Positions 24,723 through 33,056 of a stretch of 64,000 nt of DNA are shown here, piece by piece. This DNA comes from Acidobacteriota bacterium (lineage in GTDB: Bacteria; Acidobacteriota; Terriglobia; Bryobacterales; Bryobacteraceae). The first letter of the stretch is position 1; each line of letters opens with the position of its first letter. The stretch covers positions 914,106 to 978,105 of the forward strand of contig JAFDVZ010000007.1 in assembly GCA_018268715.1 (NCBI GenBank), written 5' to 3'. The translations under genes were made by a program, and so were the position numbers. Below the pieces are notes generated by a model that was not told the DNA's origin, did not search any database, and worked only from the letters and a program-made list of their open reading frames with translations.

Positions 24723-26183
24723 TCACCGCTTCGTTTCAAGCCGTTCGTTGAGGATCGCCTTGCGCACGCGCAACCGCGTGGCCAACGTTTCGGCCTCCTG
24801 GGCGTCGGCGAAGTTCGACATCCTGCGGGCCAGCCGCGCGTAGTTGTCGAAACTGGCGGCGGTGTCGGCGGAAAGGTCTGGCGGACGCTTCCTCTGGATC
24901 TCCAGGGCGCGCTTGTACAGGTTCGCCGCGGAGTCGAAGCGTTTCAGGTCGTGTTCGAGATTGGCCAGGCTGAGCAGCGTTCCCACCAGCGATTGCTGGC
25001 ACGCCTCACCGTTCTGCTCGTAAATTTGGATGGCCTGCTCGAAGTTCGCCTCGGCATCGGCGGTGCGCTTCATGTGGTAGTACACCACGGCCAGGTTGTT
25101 CAGGTCGATGGCCAGTTGCGGATGCCGCGGGCCCAGCGCCTTGCGGTCGATGTCGTAGGCCTTGCCGAAGGCGGCCTCCGCTTCCGTCCAGCGCGACCGC
25201 TGCAACTGGTTCGCGCCCAGGTTCCCCCACGCGCTCGCGACATTCGGATGGTCGGGCCCGTAGGCGCGCGTCCACGTTTCGACGGCGCGCAGCAGATAAC
25301 GGTCCGACGCCTTGAAGTCCCGCTTGTGCGCGGCGAGCGTTCCCAGATTGTTGAGGACGGCGGCGGCCTTGGGGCTCGCCGGGCCATAGGCGCGCACGAA
25401 GATGGCGAGCGCGCGTTCGAACAACCGTTGCGGGGCGGCGGTCTCGCCGCGGCGGGCCATGGCGAGCGCGACCCCGTTCAACGGCGGCGCACAGCGTCGA
25501 TCCTCGGGCCCCCATGCGCGCTCGCAGCTTTCGAGGGCCTTGCGGAACATGGTCTCGGCGGAGTAATAGTCGCGCCGTTCGAAATATAAGTCGCCAAGCG
25601 AGGTCCAGGCCACGATCGAGTTAGCCTGGCTGTCGGGAATATGCTCCCACATCGCCTCCGCGCGAGTTAGATTCCGCTCCGCCCCGGCCAGGTCTCCTTT
25701 CGCCCCGGCAAGCAGGCCCTGCTCACTCAGGAACGCCGCGGCCAGCGATCCTCGGGCGTCGCCCGCCTCGAAGGCCGCGCGCACCTCGTCCAGCAGTCTG
25801 CCGGCGGCGTCGAGCCGACCCTGGTCGCGCAGCATCGTCGAGTAGTTCACCATCGTTCGCAGCCGTTCCACGCTCAGCTCGGGGTGTCCCCGATAGGTAT
25901 CGAGCGCGCGCTCGTAGGCCGCCGCGGCATCGGTGAAACGGGCCTGGGAGTAAAGCGAGACGGCCAGTCCGTTGAACGCGGCGGCGGTGACCCCGGCGGG
26001 CGCGTCCGCCGAGCCGAGAGCCTCGCGGAACAGGCGTTCCGCCTCCGTGTACGCGCCGTTGCGGTACTCCCGGACGCCCGCTTCGTTGAGGGCCAGCGCG
26101 CCTGCCGGCTTCGGTTCCCCGAAGGCGGCGGCGATGGTCGCCGCGGCGAGCAGCGCGGCGAATGGGGCGATGCGAACGGTCAT
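24723..26183 (-). CDS. Exported TPR-repeat protein (kinesin-light-chain-like repeats)
   Basis: 486 residues with a signal peptide (MTVRIAPFAALLAAATIAAA). The rest is almost entirely tetratricopeptide repeats, about ten, several of the 42-residue kinesin-light-chain type with A...YGPxHPxxAxxLNNLA spacing (for example YGPDHPNVASAWGNLG and LGPRHPQLAIDLNNLA). It lacks a catalytic domain and so probably serves as an envelope scaffold. A TGGAGG ribosome-binding site precedes the ATG at 26183. The eut operon starts 31 bp downstream on the same strand, so read-through is possible. Confidence 0.88.
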   Translation of the reverse strand: MTVRIAPFAALLAAATIAAAFGEPKPAGALALNEAGVREYRNGAYTEAERLFREALGSADAPAGVTAAAFNGLAVSLYSQARFTDAAAAYERALDTYRGHPELSVERLRTMVNYSTMLRDQGRLDAAGRLLDEVRAAFEAGDARGSLAAAFLSEQGLLAGAKGDLAGAERNLTRAEAMWEHIPDSQANSIVAWTSLGDLYFERRDYYSAETMFRKALESCERAWGPEDRRCAPPLNGVALAMARRGETAAPQRLFERALAIFVRAYGPASPKAAAVLNNLGTLAAHKRDFKASDRYLLRAVETWTRAYGPDHPNVASAWGNLGANQLQRSRWTEAEAAFGKAYDIDRKALGPRHPQLAIDLNNLAVVYYHMKRTADAEANFEQAIQIYEQNGEACQQSLVGTLLSLANLEHDLKRFDSAANLYKRALEIQRKRPPDLSADTAASFDNYARLARRMSNFADAQEAETLATRLRVRKAILNERLETKR

Positions 26184-26277
26184 GGGTCCTCCAGGAAATC
26201 AAACACTCCGACGGAGGAGGATGAAATGAGTTAGGACATTCGCCCACGATCGAGTTATAGTTATCACAATGTGTTAT

Positions 26278-26294
26278 CGAGTTAGGCTAACTCG
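26278..26294. promoter_or_regulatory. Inverted repeat, candidate operator
   Basis: CGAGTTA (26278-26284), GGC, TAACTCG (26288-26294): a perfect 7-bp palindrome with 3-bp centre, 84 bp upstream of the TPR start and 226 bp upstream of the AraC start. Further GAGTTA half-sites lie nearby. Confidence 0.4.
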
Positions 26295-26431
26295 GGCTGG
26301 GGCGGGCCGTCTCCGGCGGCTGTCCGGGACCCTGGTTTGGGGCGAATCGCCCCAAGCGCGGCGGCGTCTGTCGCGCCCCTGGGACAAACGATTCCCGGAA
26401 GCGGACAGTGTTCGCGGCGATGCGTCAATAG

Positions 26432-26460
26432 ACTCCGTGATTTCCGATGGAACACGGAGT
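26432..26460. promoter_or_regulatory. Inverted repeat upstream of araC-type gene
   Basis: ACTCCGTG (26432-26439) and CACGGAGT (26453-26460) form a perfect 8-bp inverted repeat with a 13-nt centre, ending 59 bp before the regulator's ATG. It could be an operator for autoregulation or a leader stem-loop. Confidence 0.45.
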
Positions 26461-26519
26461 GCATCGCCTTCGTACCGAGAAAGTGAGCCCTAACGTTCCG
26501 TACAGCAGGACGTCACATT

Positions 26520-27368
26520 ATGCAGCTTGGTGAAATCGTACGGCAGGATCGGCCGCCCATGTTTGAGGGGCCTGTGAACGACAGGCCGGATGGACGGCTC
26601 GGCGAATCGCGGGAGCTTCCCGGGATGAGGTTGCGGGAGCGTGTGGACCCGGCGGGTTCGCGTCTTCCTCGGCGCTCTCACGGCAAGGCCTTTCTCGAGT
26701 ACGTCATTGAAGGATGTTTCGTCGAGGAGTGCGACGGGGGTCGCGCGCGTGTGCAGTCGGGCGCGTTGCGGTACATCGCCGCCGGCGCCGCCCACGCCAT
26801 CGAGTACCCGGTCGATACGCGGGCGCTCGTCGTGGAGCTGGAGCAGGAGATGTTGCGCATGGCGCCCGGCTGCGGGGCCGTCCTTCAGAGCACCTTCGAC
26901 ATCCGCACGCCGCAGGCGCTGATTCTGGCGCGGCGGCTGGTGACGGAGTTCCGTGAACGGGACGACGCGGCCGGCATCGCGATCGCGGGATTGGTGCTCG
27001 AGATCCTGGCCGAAGGCGTGCGCTCGCGGGGCTCGTCTCCGCGCCACGCGCCGCGTTGGCTGACCCGCGCCCGGGCGATGATCGACGCGCGTTTCCTCGA
27101 AGCGCCCAGCCTCACGGCCATTGCCGACGCGGTGGGCGTGCATCCGGTGCACCTGTCGCGTGAGTTCCGCCGCTACTTCGATTCGACCGTGGGCGAGTAC
27201 ACGCGGCGGCTGAGAATCGACCATGCGTCGCGCCTGCTCGCCAGCACCGCGACTCCGCTGGCGGAGATCGCCGAAGTATGCGGCTTCGCCGATCAAAGCC
27301 ACTTCTCGTCCGCGTTCAAGCGCACTGTGGGCCTGACGCCCGCCCGCTTCCGCGGCCTGCACGCCTGA
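26520..27368 (+). CDS. AraC-family transcriptional regulator
   Basis: 282 residues. The N-terminal half is a cupin-like sensing domain (FLEYVIEGCFVEECDGG, then AAGAAHAIEYPVDTRALVVEL). The C-terminal 100 residues are a two-helix-turn-helix AraC domain: LTAIADAVGVHPVHLSREFR, then the conserved second motif IAEVCGFADQSHFSSAFKR and GLTPARFR. It binds DNA, probably activating a transport or stress gene in response to a small ligand. The ATG at 26520 is taken as start. An ABC exporter pair follows 49 bp downstream on the same strand; the inverted repeats upstream are candidate sites. Confidence 0.92.
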   Translation: MQLGEIVRQDRPPMFEGPVNDRPDGRLGESRELPGMRLRERVDPAGSRLPRRSHGKAFLEYVIEGCFVEECDGGRARVQSGALRYIAAGAAHAIEYPVDTRALVVELEQEMLRMAPGCGAVLQSTFDIRTPQALILARRLVTEFRERDDAAGIAIAGLVLEILAEGVRSRGSSPRHAPRWLTRARAMIDARFLEAPSLTAIADAVGVHPVHLSREFRRYFDSTVGEYTRRLRIDHASRLLASTATPLAEIAEVCGFADQSHFSSAFKRTVGLTPARFRGLHA

Positions 27369-27417
27369 TCGGACGGCGCCTCCGACACCCTTGCCCGGCG
27401 CCGTCTACAATGGATCT

Positions 27418-28173
27418 GTGTCCGGCGAGCCTGCCATCGCGGTATCCCAGCTAAGTAAGGTCTACGGCGGGAAGGCCGCCGTGGACGGCCTGACGCTGAC
27501 GGTTCCGCGGGGCTCCTTTTTCGGATTCCTCGGCCCGAACGGCGCCGGCAAGACCACCACCATCCGTATGCTGATGGGGCTTGCCCCGCCCACTTCCGGA
27601 GAGATCTCGATACTCGGCTTCTCGCTGCCCGACGGCGCCATCGAGATCAAGAAACGCATCGGCCTGGTTCCCGACGAAAGCCTGCTGTTCGACCACCTCA
27701 CCGGCGCCGAGTACATCGAGTTTGTCGCTCGCATGTACTCGATCCCCCGAGCCACCGCCCGGGAGCGCGCGCGTGAACTGCTCGAGCTGTTCCAACTCGA
27801 CTCCGCCGGGCGGAAGCTCATCGGCGAGTACTCCAAGGGCATGCGCAAGCGCGTGGCGATGGCGGCCGCGCTGGTCCACCGGCCGGAACTGTATCTGATG
27901 GACGAACCCTTTGAGGGCGTGGACGCGGTGGGCGCGCGCCTGATGAAGGACCTGCTGCTCGAGCAGGTCCGCCACGGCGCCACGGTCTTTCTCACCTCCC
28001 ACGTTCTGGAGGTGGTCGAGCGCCTCTGCGACCGCGTGGCCATCATCAACGAGGGCCGCATCATCGTGGAGGACTCGATGACGGCGCTTCGCTCCGGCGC
28101 CGAAACGCTGGAGGACATCTTCGTGCGCGTGGTGGGCGTGGGCCGCACCGCCGACGCCCTGGACTGGCTGTGA
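27418..28173 (+). CDS. ABC transporter ATP-binding protein
   Basis: 251 residues from the GTG at 27418 (a TTG 27 bp upstream is possible). Complete ABC ATPase: Walker A GPNGAGKTTT, Q-loop region, signature SKGMRKRVAMAAAL (a degenerate LSGGQ, as in many ABC-2 exporters), Walker B LYLMDEPFEG and the switch histidine in LTSHVLE. A TACAAT hexamer at 27405-27410 lies only 7 bp before the GTG, so the transcript may be nearly leaderless. The stop overlaps the permease GTG by 4 bp. The pair forms an exporter of unknown substrate. Confidence 0.92.
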   Translation: MSGEPAIAVSQLSKVYGGKAAVDGLTLTVPRGSFFGFLGPNGAGKTTTIRMLMGLAPPTSGEISILGFSLPDGAIEIKKRIGLVPDESLLFDHLTGAEYIEFVARMYSIPRATARERARELLELFQLDSAGRKLIGEYSKGMRKRVAMAAALVHRPELYLMDEPFEGVDAVGARLMKDLLLEQVRHGATVFLTSHVLEVVERLCDRVAIINEGRIIVEDSMTALRSGAETLEDIFVRVVGVGRTADALDWL

Positions 28174-29777
28174 CTGGCCAGGTGCGCGCCATCGTCTGGG
28201 CCCAGTGGCGGAGCCTGGTCAACTACTTCCCGCATTCGAACCTGGCGGTCAGCGCGGTGAGCGCCGGACTATCGGCGGTTTGGTACGGCGGCTGCGTGGT
28301 CTTCGCCGTGCTGCTCGCGCAGGTGTTCAGCGAGCCGGCCAACGCGGGTCTCACGGAGTCGGTCCTGCCGCCGGGCCTGTTGCTCGGATTCCTGTTCTGG
28401 CAGATCGTGCCGGTGCTATTGGCCACCACGGGCGGGTCGCTTTCGATGCGGAAGCTGCTGGTCTACCCGGTCGAGCCGTCGCGCTTGTTTGGACTCGAAC
28501 TGGCGCTGCGGGCGGCCACGACATCGGAGATGACCATCGTTTTGACGGGCGTCTCGGTGGGTCTTGCCCTGAATCCTCGTCTGCCGAAGTGGGGGCCGCT
28601 CGCGCTCGCGGGGTTCGCTGCCTTCAACATCTGTCTTTCGGCCGGAACGCGCGACTTCATGGTGCGTATGTTCGAGCGGAAACGCCTGCGCGAGATCGCC
28701 GGGCTGCTGATCGTGATGGTGGGCGCGATTCCGCAACTGATCATCGCCATGGGGTACGGCGAAAAGGTGGCCGGGCTGTTCCGGGGCGGTCCGGGCGCGC
28801 CGGTGTGGCCGTGGAGCGCCGCCGCCCTGCTATGTGGCGAGCGGCCGTCGCTGGCCGCGGCGGCGGTGTTGGCGGCGTGGACGGCGGCGGGATACGCCTT
28901 CGGACGCTTTCAGCACGCCCGTACGCTGCGTTTCGACGCGGAGGAAGCCAATGCCTCCGAGAGTCCCGTCGCGGCGCCGCGGCGTGGAATCGCGGAGCGT
29001 TTGTCGGCCTGGCCGAACCGGATTCTGCGTGACCCGTTGGCGGCGCTGGTCGAGAAGGAAATCCGGTTCCTCGTCCGCGCGCCGCGCTTCCGGCTGGTTT
29101 TCATCATGGGATTCACCTTCGGGCTGGTGATCTGGCTGCCGATGGCGGCGGGACACGCCCGCGGCGGCGTGGTGGGCTCGAATTTCCTCACCTTCACCAG
29201 CCTGTATTCGCTGTTGTTGCTCGGCGATGTTTGCTTTTGGAATGTGTTCGGCTTCGATCGCCTGGCGGCGCAACTGTACTGGGCGATGCCGGCGCCATTC
29301 TCGACGGTGCTGATCGGCAAGAACCTGACGGCGCTCTTCTTCGTCCTGCTGGAAGTGACGCTGATCGCCATCGGCTGCGCCGTGATTCGGGCGCCGCTCG
29401 ACGCTGTACGCATCGCCGAGGCGTACGCGGCCACCGTGACGACGGCGCTGTATGTGATGGCGCTGGGCAACCTGACTTCGACCACCAACGCCCGGCCGCT
29501 CAACGCATCCCGAGCGATGCGCTCCGGGGCGCCCGGAAAGCTGCAGGCGCTGATGCTGCTGCTGTACCCGGTGGCCTCGATTCCCGTCCTGCTTGCTTTC
29601 GGGGCCCGCTACGCCTTTTCAGGCGAGTGGGCGTTCTTCGCGGCGCTGGCCGCGTCCGGCGCCATCGGAGCTGTCGTGTATCGGGTCAGCCTCGAATCGG
29701 CCCTGGAAGCCGCGGAGAAGAATAAGGAGAAACTCCTCGCCGCGCTCGGACAAGGCGAGGGTGTGATGCAAGCGTGA
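28170..29777 (+). CDS. ABC-2-type exporter membrane protein
   Basis: 535 residues, GTG start overlapping the ATPase stop (GTGA). About 10-12 hydrophobic segments are grouped in two halves around a polar linker near residues 245-290 (DAEEANASESPVAAPRRG), which suits a fused-dimer permease. No catalytic motif is seen. It should work with the ATPase at 27418-28173. The substrate is unknown; the unrelated ribbon-helix-helix gene converges 5 bp beyond its stop. Confidence 0.85.
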   Translation: MTGQVRAIVWAQWRSLVNYFPHSNLAVSAVSAGLSAVWYGGCVVFAVLLAQVFSEPANAGLTESVLPPGLLLGFLFWQIVPVLLATTGGSLSMRKLLVYPVEPSRLFGLELALRAATTSEMTIVLTGVSVGLALNPRLPKWGPLALAGFAAFNICLSAGTRDFMVRMFERKRLREIAGLLIVMVGAIPQLIIAMGYGEKVAGLFRGGPGAPVWPWSAAALLCGERPSLAAAAVLAAWTAAGYAFGRFQHARTLRFDAEEANASESPVAAPRRGIAERLSAWPNRILRDPLAALVEKEIRFLVRAPRFRLVFIMGFTFGLVIWLPMAAGHARGGVVGSNFLTFTSLYSLLLLGDVCFWNVFGFDRLAAQLYWAMPAPFSTVLIGKNLTALFFVLLEVTLIAIGCAVIRAPLDAVRIAEAYAATVTTALYVMALGNLTSTTNARPLNASRAMRSGAPGKLQALMLLLYPVASIPVLLAFGARYAFSGEWAFFAALAASGAIGAVVYRVSLESALEAAEKNKEKLLAALGQGEGVMQA

Positions 29778-29781
29778 CCCG

Positions 29782-30135
29782 CTACGCGCTCGCGGCCAGT
29801 TCGAGCCGGGGCGAGCAGCGCCGCTCCCCGTGCGCCGCTGGCATCCGGCAGTCGCCGTTCGCCAGTGCGCCAACGTGGTGCACTTTGTGCTGGACCGGTG
29901 GAATCGCCTGCTTGACGTGCTGCGCGAGCAGTTCCGTTTCGAGGGTAAGCAGTCTGACCCGGGAACGCAGCCGGTGGAGTTGGCTGTTGCCGGCCGCCTC
30001 GTCGATGCCGACGAGATTGTCAAGGGCGGCTCGGATCAGTTCCGAGATCGTTTCAATTCCGCTCGCTTCGCATGCTTCCTGAAGCCTGTCATACTCCTCT
30101 TCGGTCAATCGGAAATAGATCTTGTGGCTTTTCAT
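29782..30135 (-). CDS. Ribbon-helix-helix-like small DNA-binding protein
   Basis: 117 residues from the ATG at 30135; the longer open frame upstream has no ribosome site and unusual composition. The first 45 residues follow the ribbon-helix-helix plan: a beta strand (KIYFRLTEEEYDRLQEAC), then SGIETISELIRAALDNLV. A leucine-rich coiled-coil-like helix follows (LHRLRSRVRLLTLETELLAQ). The C-terminal 45 residues look disordered. This layout suits a dimeric repressor. No toxin partner is adjacent on the same strand, and the targets are unknown. Confidence 0.7.
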   Translation of the reverse strand: MKSHKIYFRLTEEEYDRLQEACEASGIETISELIRAALDNLVGIDEAAGNSQLHRLRSRVRLLTLETELLAQHVKQAIPPVQHKVHHVGALANGDCRMPAAHGERRCSPRLELAASA

Positions 30136-30330
30136 GGGGCGCCTACGTCCTCTGTCTGAATCGGTTCTATGTATGAAAGCGTGTTTGGGCACACCTTGTG
30201 CCAAGTATTCCCGAGGGTCAAACGCGGAACCTCTGGGATTTTCTAAATCTGTTCCTGCAATGGGTAACGCGCGAACGGGACCGTGTTTTGGATCACACAA
30301 AAGAGAGAATCGTGTATTAATTGCGCGTTC

Positions 30331-31329
30331 TTAGCGTGCGGCGGGAATGGATTGGAGGACGGCGTAACCCACGGCGCCATGGATGCGCTCGTCGGGACGC
30401 GGCGTGTCTCCACCGCCGAACCAGACGTGTGCGCCGTCGGGGGTCGCGAGCACGGTCGGGTCGCAGACGACGCGCGAATTCCACGGTTGGGCGCCGGACA
30501 GGACCTCGGCGCGTGTCGATCGGGTCCAGGTGAGGCCGTCAGAGGATTCGGCCAGGCCGATGCGGCGGTTTTCGGCGCGGTCGCGGCCCGTGTAGAGCAT
30601 CCAGTAGTGTCCGTTGGAGGCCCACACCGCCGGCTCGCCGAGCCCGTTCTCGTCAAAGCCGCCGTCCGGGCCGATCTCGAGCACGGGGTTCGATCGCAGC
30701 CGGGTCCAATGGACGCCGTCGGCGGATCGGGCGACGCCCAACCGCTGCCGGCGGGCCCGGTCCATGCCCGTGTAGAACAGATACAACACGCCGCCGGTCT
30801 CGATCACGTACGGGTCGCCCGACGCCCGCTCGTCCCAGGAATGGAGGGGGCCGAAACCGAGCACCGGGGAGGGTTCCCGGGTCCAGTGGGCGCCCTGGTC
30901 GGACGAGGTCGCAAGACCGATCCGCGGAGGATCGCCGGCCTGGTACCAGTACAGTATCTGGCCGCCACGGACCAGGGCGGACCCGTTGGCGGCGATGTAT
31001 TGGCCTTCCCAGGAGTCCGGCCGGGGCGACAGTATGGCGCCGGTCTTCCGCCACTGTACGCCGTCGGAGGAGGCGGCGACGCCGGTGCGCCAGGTTTTGC
31101 CGTCGAAACCGGAGTACAGGTTCAGCAGGCCGCCGCCCATCCGGATCACCGACGGGTTCAGCAGATCCACCGAGTCCCAGGCGTCCGGGCCACGGTCCAG
31201 GACCGGTTCCGGCCTCACCTGCCACCGGAACCGGATGTCCGGCCCCGGGGGCGGCGGCGGGAGGCGGAAATCGGCGTAGGGTGCGCAACCGGCCAGTCCC
31301 AGGGCGCACAGCAGTACTGCTCGTGTCAT
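30331..31329 (-). CDS. Lipoprotein with five-bladed beta-propeller (GH43/GH130-like)
   Basis: 332 residues beginning with a lipoprotein signal (RAVLLCALGLAGC), so anchored to the membrane facing the periplasm or outside. The rest repeats the pattern of glycosidase propellers: SGFDGKTWRTGVAASSDGVQW, YWYQAGDPPRIGLATSSDQG, FYTGMDRARRQRLGVARSAD and LYTGRDRAENRRIGLAESSD (given in part). These are the arabinanase or mannoside-phosphorylase type of fold, but catalytic acids cannot be assigned confidently. The ATG overlaps the stop of the histidine kinase by ATGA, so they are translationally coupled, which raises the possibility of ligand-binding input to the kinase. Confidence 0.78.
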   Translation of the reverse strand: MTRAVLLCALGLAGCAPYADFRLPPPPPGPDIRFRWQVRPEPVLDRGPDAWDSVDLLNPSVIRMGGGLLNLYSGFDGKTWRTGVAASSDGVQWRKTGAILSPRPDSWEGQYIAANGSALVRGGQILYWYQAGDPPRIGLATSSDQGAHWTREPSPVLGFGPLHSWDERASGDPYVIETGGVLYLFYTGMDRARRQRLGVARSADGVHWTRLRSNPVLEIGPDGGFDENGLGEPAVWASNGHYWMLYTGRDRAENRRIGLAESSDGLTWTRSTRAEVLSGAQPWNSRVVCDPTVLATPDGAHVWFGGGDTPRPDERIHGAVGYAVLQSIPAAR

Positions 31330-32483
31330 GCCAGCGCCACGCGCACCTTGAGGCCGGTCCCACGGCCCGGCCGCGAATCGAGGTTCAGTTCCCCGCGGAT
31401 GGCGCGGACGCGTCGGCGGATGCTGCGCGGTCCCAGCCGCAACTGGTCCAGTTCTTCAAGCGAATAGGCGCCACTGAACGGAAATCCCGTGCCGTTGTCG
31501 TCGACGGCGATCTCCAGGGACTGTCCAAACTTGTTCAAAGCGACCGAAACACGGCTCGCATTTGCATGTTTTTGCACGTTATTGAGCGCTTCTCGCACCA
31601 CTTGGAGCAGTTCCAGCGACAGTTCTGTCTGCGCCGGCTCGACATATTCGCGGCTCATGAAGGCTGCCGAAATCCCCGTATCTCGTTGAAACTGCTCGAC
31701 CATCCGGCTTATCGACGCCCCCAGGCTCTCCCCCGCCAGGTCCGCCGGCCGCATGTTGCGGACGAATTGGCGCAGGTCGTTGACCTGGGAGTGGCACAGC
31801 CTTTGCAGTTGGGACAGTTCGTCGGAGGCTAGGTTCGGGCTGCGGGCGAGGAGTTTTTTCAGGATCTCCAGGCGCATCTGGAACCCGATGAAGCTCTGCA
31901 TAGGGCCGTCGTGGAAATCGGCGGCGATGCGCTGGCGCTCGTCTTCGCGGGCGTGCAGGGCCTCCAGGCGATAGCGGACGCTGTGGCGGGAGGCGCGGAA
32001 GAGGCGGGAGTCAAGATGGTCGCGATTGAGGACCCAGACGGCGGCGAGAAGGGTCGAACAGGCCATCGGGACCGCCAGCGACAGCCGTTGGGGCGCCGGG
32101 ACGGCGAGGATTCCGGCCAAGGCGACGGCGGCGACGCCCGCCACGGTCCGGGCCGATTGGGTGACCACCGCACCGCTCAGGAGGTATACGAAGATCGCCA
32201 GGGCCAGGGACATCCAGGCCGCGTCCGGGTAGTCCGATCGCGAGGCGAAGGCCAGCCAGAGGACGAAGGCGGCCGCGTCGATGGCGATGGGGAGCAGCGG
32301 ACTGTCGCCCGCCTCCATGCTGCGGCGCAGAAGGCGCAAGGATCCGGCGATGAAGACGAGCAGGGGGAGGGCGGACCAGGAAAAGGGCGCTGTTCCGTAG
32401 ACAACCTCGAGCGCCAGGCACACGAGCGCGAGCGCCGTACGGGCGATGCTGAACGACAGCCGCCACGAGTACGGGAGCATCAA
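31326..32483 (-). CDS. Membrane sensor histidine kinase, NarX/DesK type (HisKA_3)
   Basis: 385 residues. About six hydrophobic segments fill residues 10-150, then the HisKA_3 motif with phosphorylated H191 (ERQRIAADFHDGPMQSFIG), the N-box REALNNVQKHANAS at 297-310 and G-box DDNGTGF at 328-334. This class phosphorylates NarL-type regulators, but none is encoded next to it, so it is an orphan kinase. It begins 4 bp after the methyltransferase stop and overlaps the lipoprotein start by 4 bp, forming a three-gene unit. Confidence 0.92.
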   Translation of the reverse strand: MMLPYSWRLSFSIARTALALVCLALEVVYGTAPFSWSALPLLVFIAGSLRLLRRSMEAGDSPLLPIAIDAAAFVLWLAFASRSDYPDAAWMSLALAIFVYLLSGAVVTQSARTVAGVAAVALAGILAVPAPQRLSLAVPMACSTLLAAVWVLNRDHLDSRLFRASRHSVRYRLEALHAREDERQRIAADFHDGPMQSFIGFQMRLEILKKLLARSPNLASDELSQLQRLCHSQVNDLRQFVRNMRPADLAGESLGASISRMVEQFQRDTGISAAFMSREYVEPAQTELSLELLQVVREALNNVQKHANASRVSVALNKFGQSLEIAVDDNGTGFPFSGAYSLEELDQLRLGPRSIRRRVRAIRGELNLDSRPGRGTGLKVRVALA

Positions 32484-32487
32484 CGCC

Positions 32488-33015
32488 TTACCTCACGTAC
32501 AGATAGAGCCGGTGGCCGCGGCCTTCGCCGTCGTTGTCGATGTCGACCGTTTTGATGGGTTTCCAGCCGGCGAACTCGAAGTCGTGGGCGACCACGCGGG
32601 TCCCCTTCTTGAGCTGCCTTTCCAGGATCGGACGGACCTTCTCGTTGGAATCCGACAGCAGATAGACGGTCAGCATGGAGGCGGAACTGTAGTCCTGAGC
32701 CATGATGTCGCCCTCGATGACGTGGGCGCGATCGGCCAGACCGAGTTTCTTGATCTTGACCAGGCTCTGTTTGACCAGGGCTTCGTCGAACTCGACGCCG
32801 GTCGCGTCGGCCTTGAACTTCTGCGCGGCCATGATGACGATGCGGCCGTCGCCCGAGCCGAGGTCGAACATCTTCTCGCCGGGCTTCAGATCGCCGAGTT
32901 TCAGCATCTGTTCGACGACGGTGAGCGGCGTCGGGAAGTAGGGCGCCAGCTTGTCGGGTTCCTTTTGCGCAAATACGGTGCACACGCCCAGGGCGGCCAG
33001 GAACGCGAGTTTCAT
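32488..33015 (-). CDS. Class I SAM-dependent methyltransferase-like protein with a signal peptide
   Basis: 175 residues. The first 17 form a signal peptide (MKLAFLAALGVCTVFAQ). The body is a Rossmann methyltransferase: motif I MFDLGSGDGRI near residue 50, acidic motif II in TGVEFDEALV near 75, and motif III EGDIMAQDY. Related proteins trimethylate lysines (ETFbeta/Kmt-like families), but the export signal is odd because SAM is cytoplasmic, so the true localisation is uncertain. It is the first gene of the coupled set with the kinase and lipoprotein. Confidence 0.82.
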   Translation of the reverse strand: MKLAFLAALGVCTVFAQKEPDKLAPYFPTPLTVVEQMLKLGDLKPGEKMFDLGSGDGRIVIMAAQKFKADATGVEFDEALVKQSLVKIKKLGLADRAHVIEGDIMAQDYSSASMLTVYLLSDSNEKVRPILERQLKKGTRVVAHDFEFAGWKPIKTVDIDNDGEGRGHRLYLYVR

Positions 33016-33056
33016 AGGTTCTATCTCAGACTAGCAGGCCGGGGGAGAGCTTTGGG

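Larger units (their letters stand above)
26184..26519. other. 336-bp divergent intergenic region rich in inverted repeats
   Basis: Lies between the TPR gene and the AraC regulator. The hexamer GAGTTA occurs near 26228, 26252 and 26279, with the reverse form TAACTC at 26288. An open frame at 26269-26493 is judged spurious: it has no ribosome site and covers the inverted repeats. Likely a bidirectional control region. Confidence 0.5.

Noticed and set aside
26269..26493. 75-codon open frame on the + strand
   Set aside because: No ribosome site and no recognisable domain; it lies over inverted repeats in a control region.
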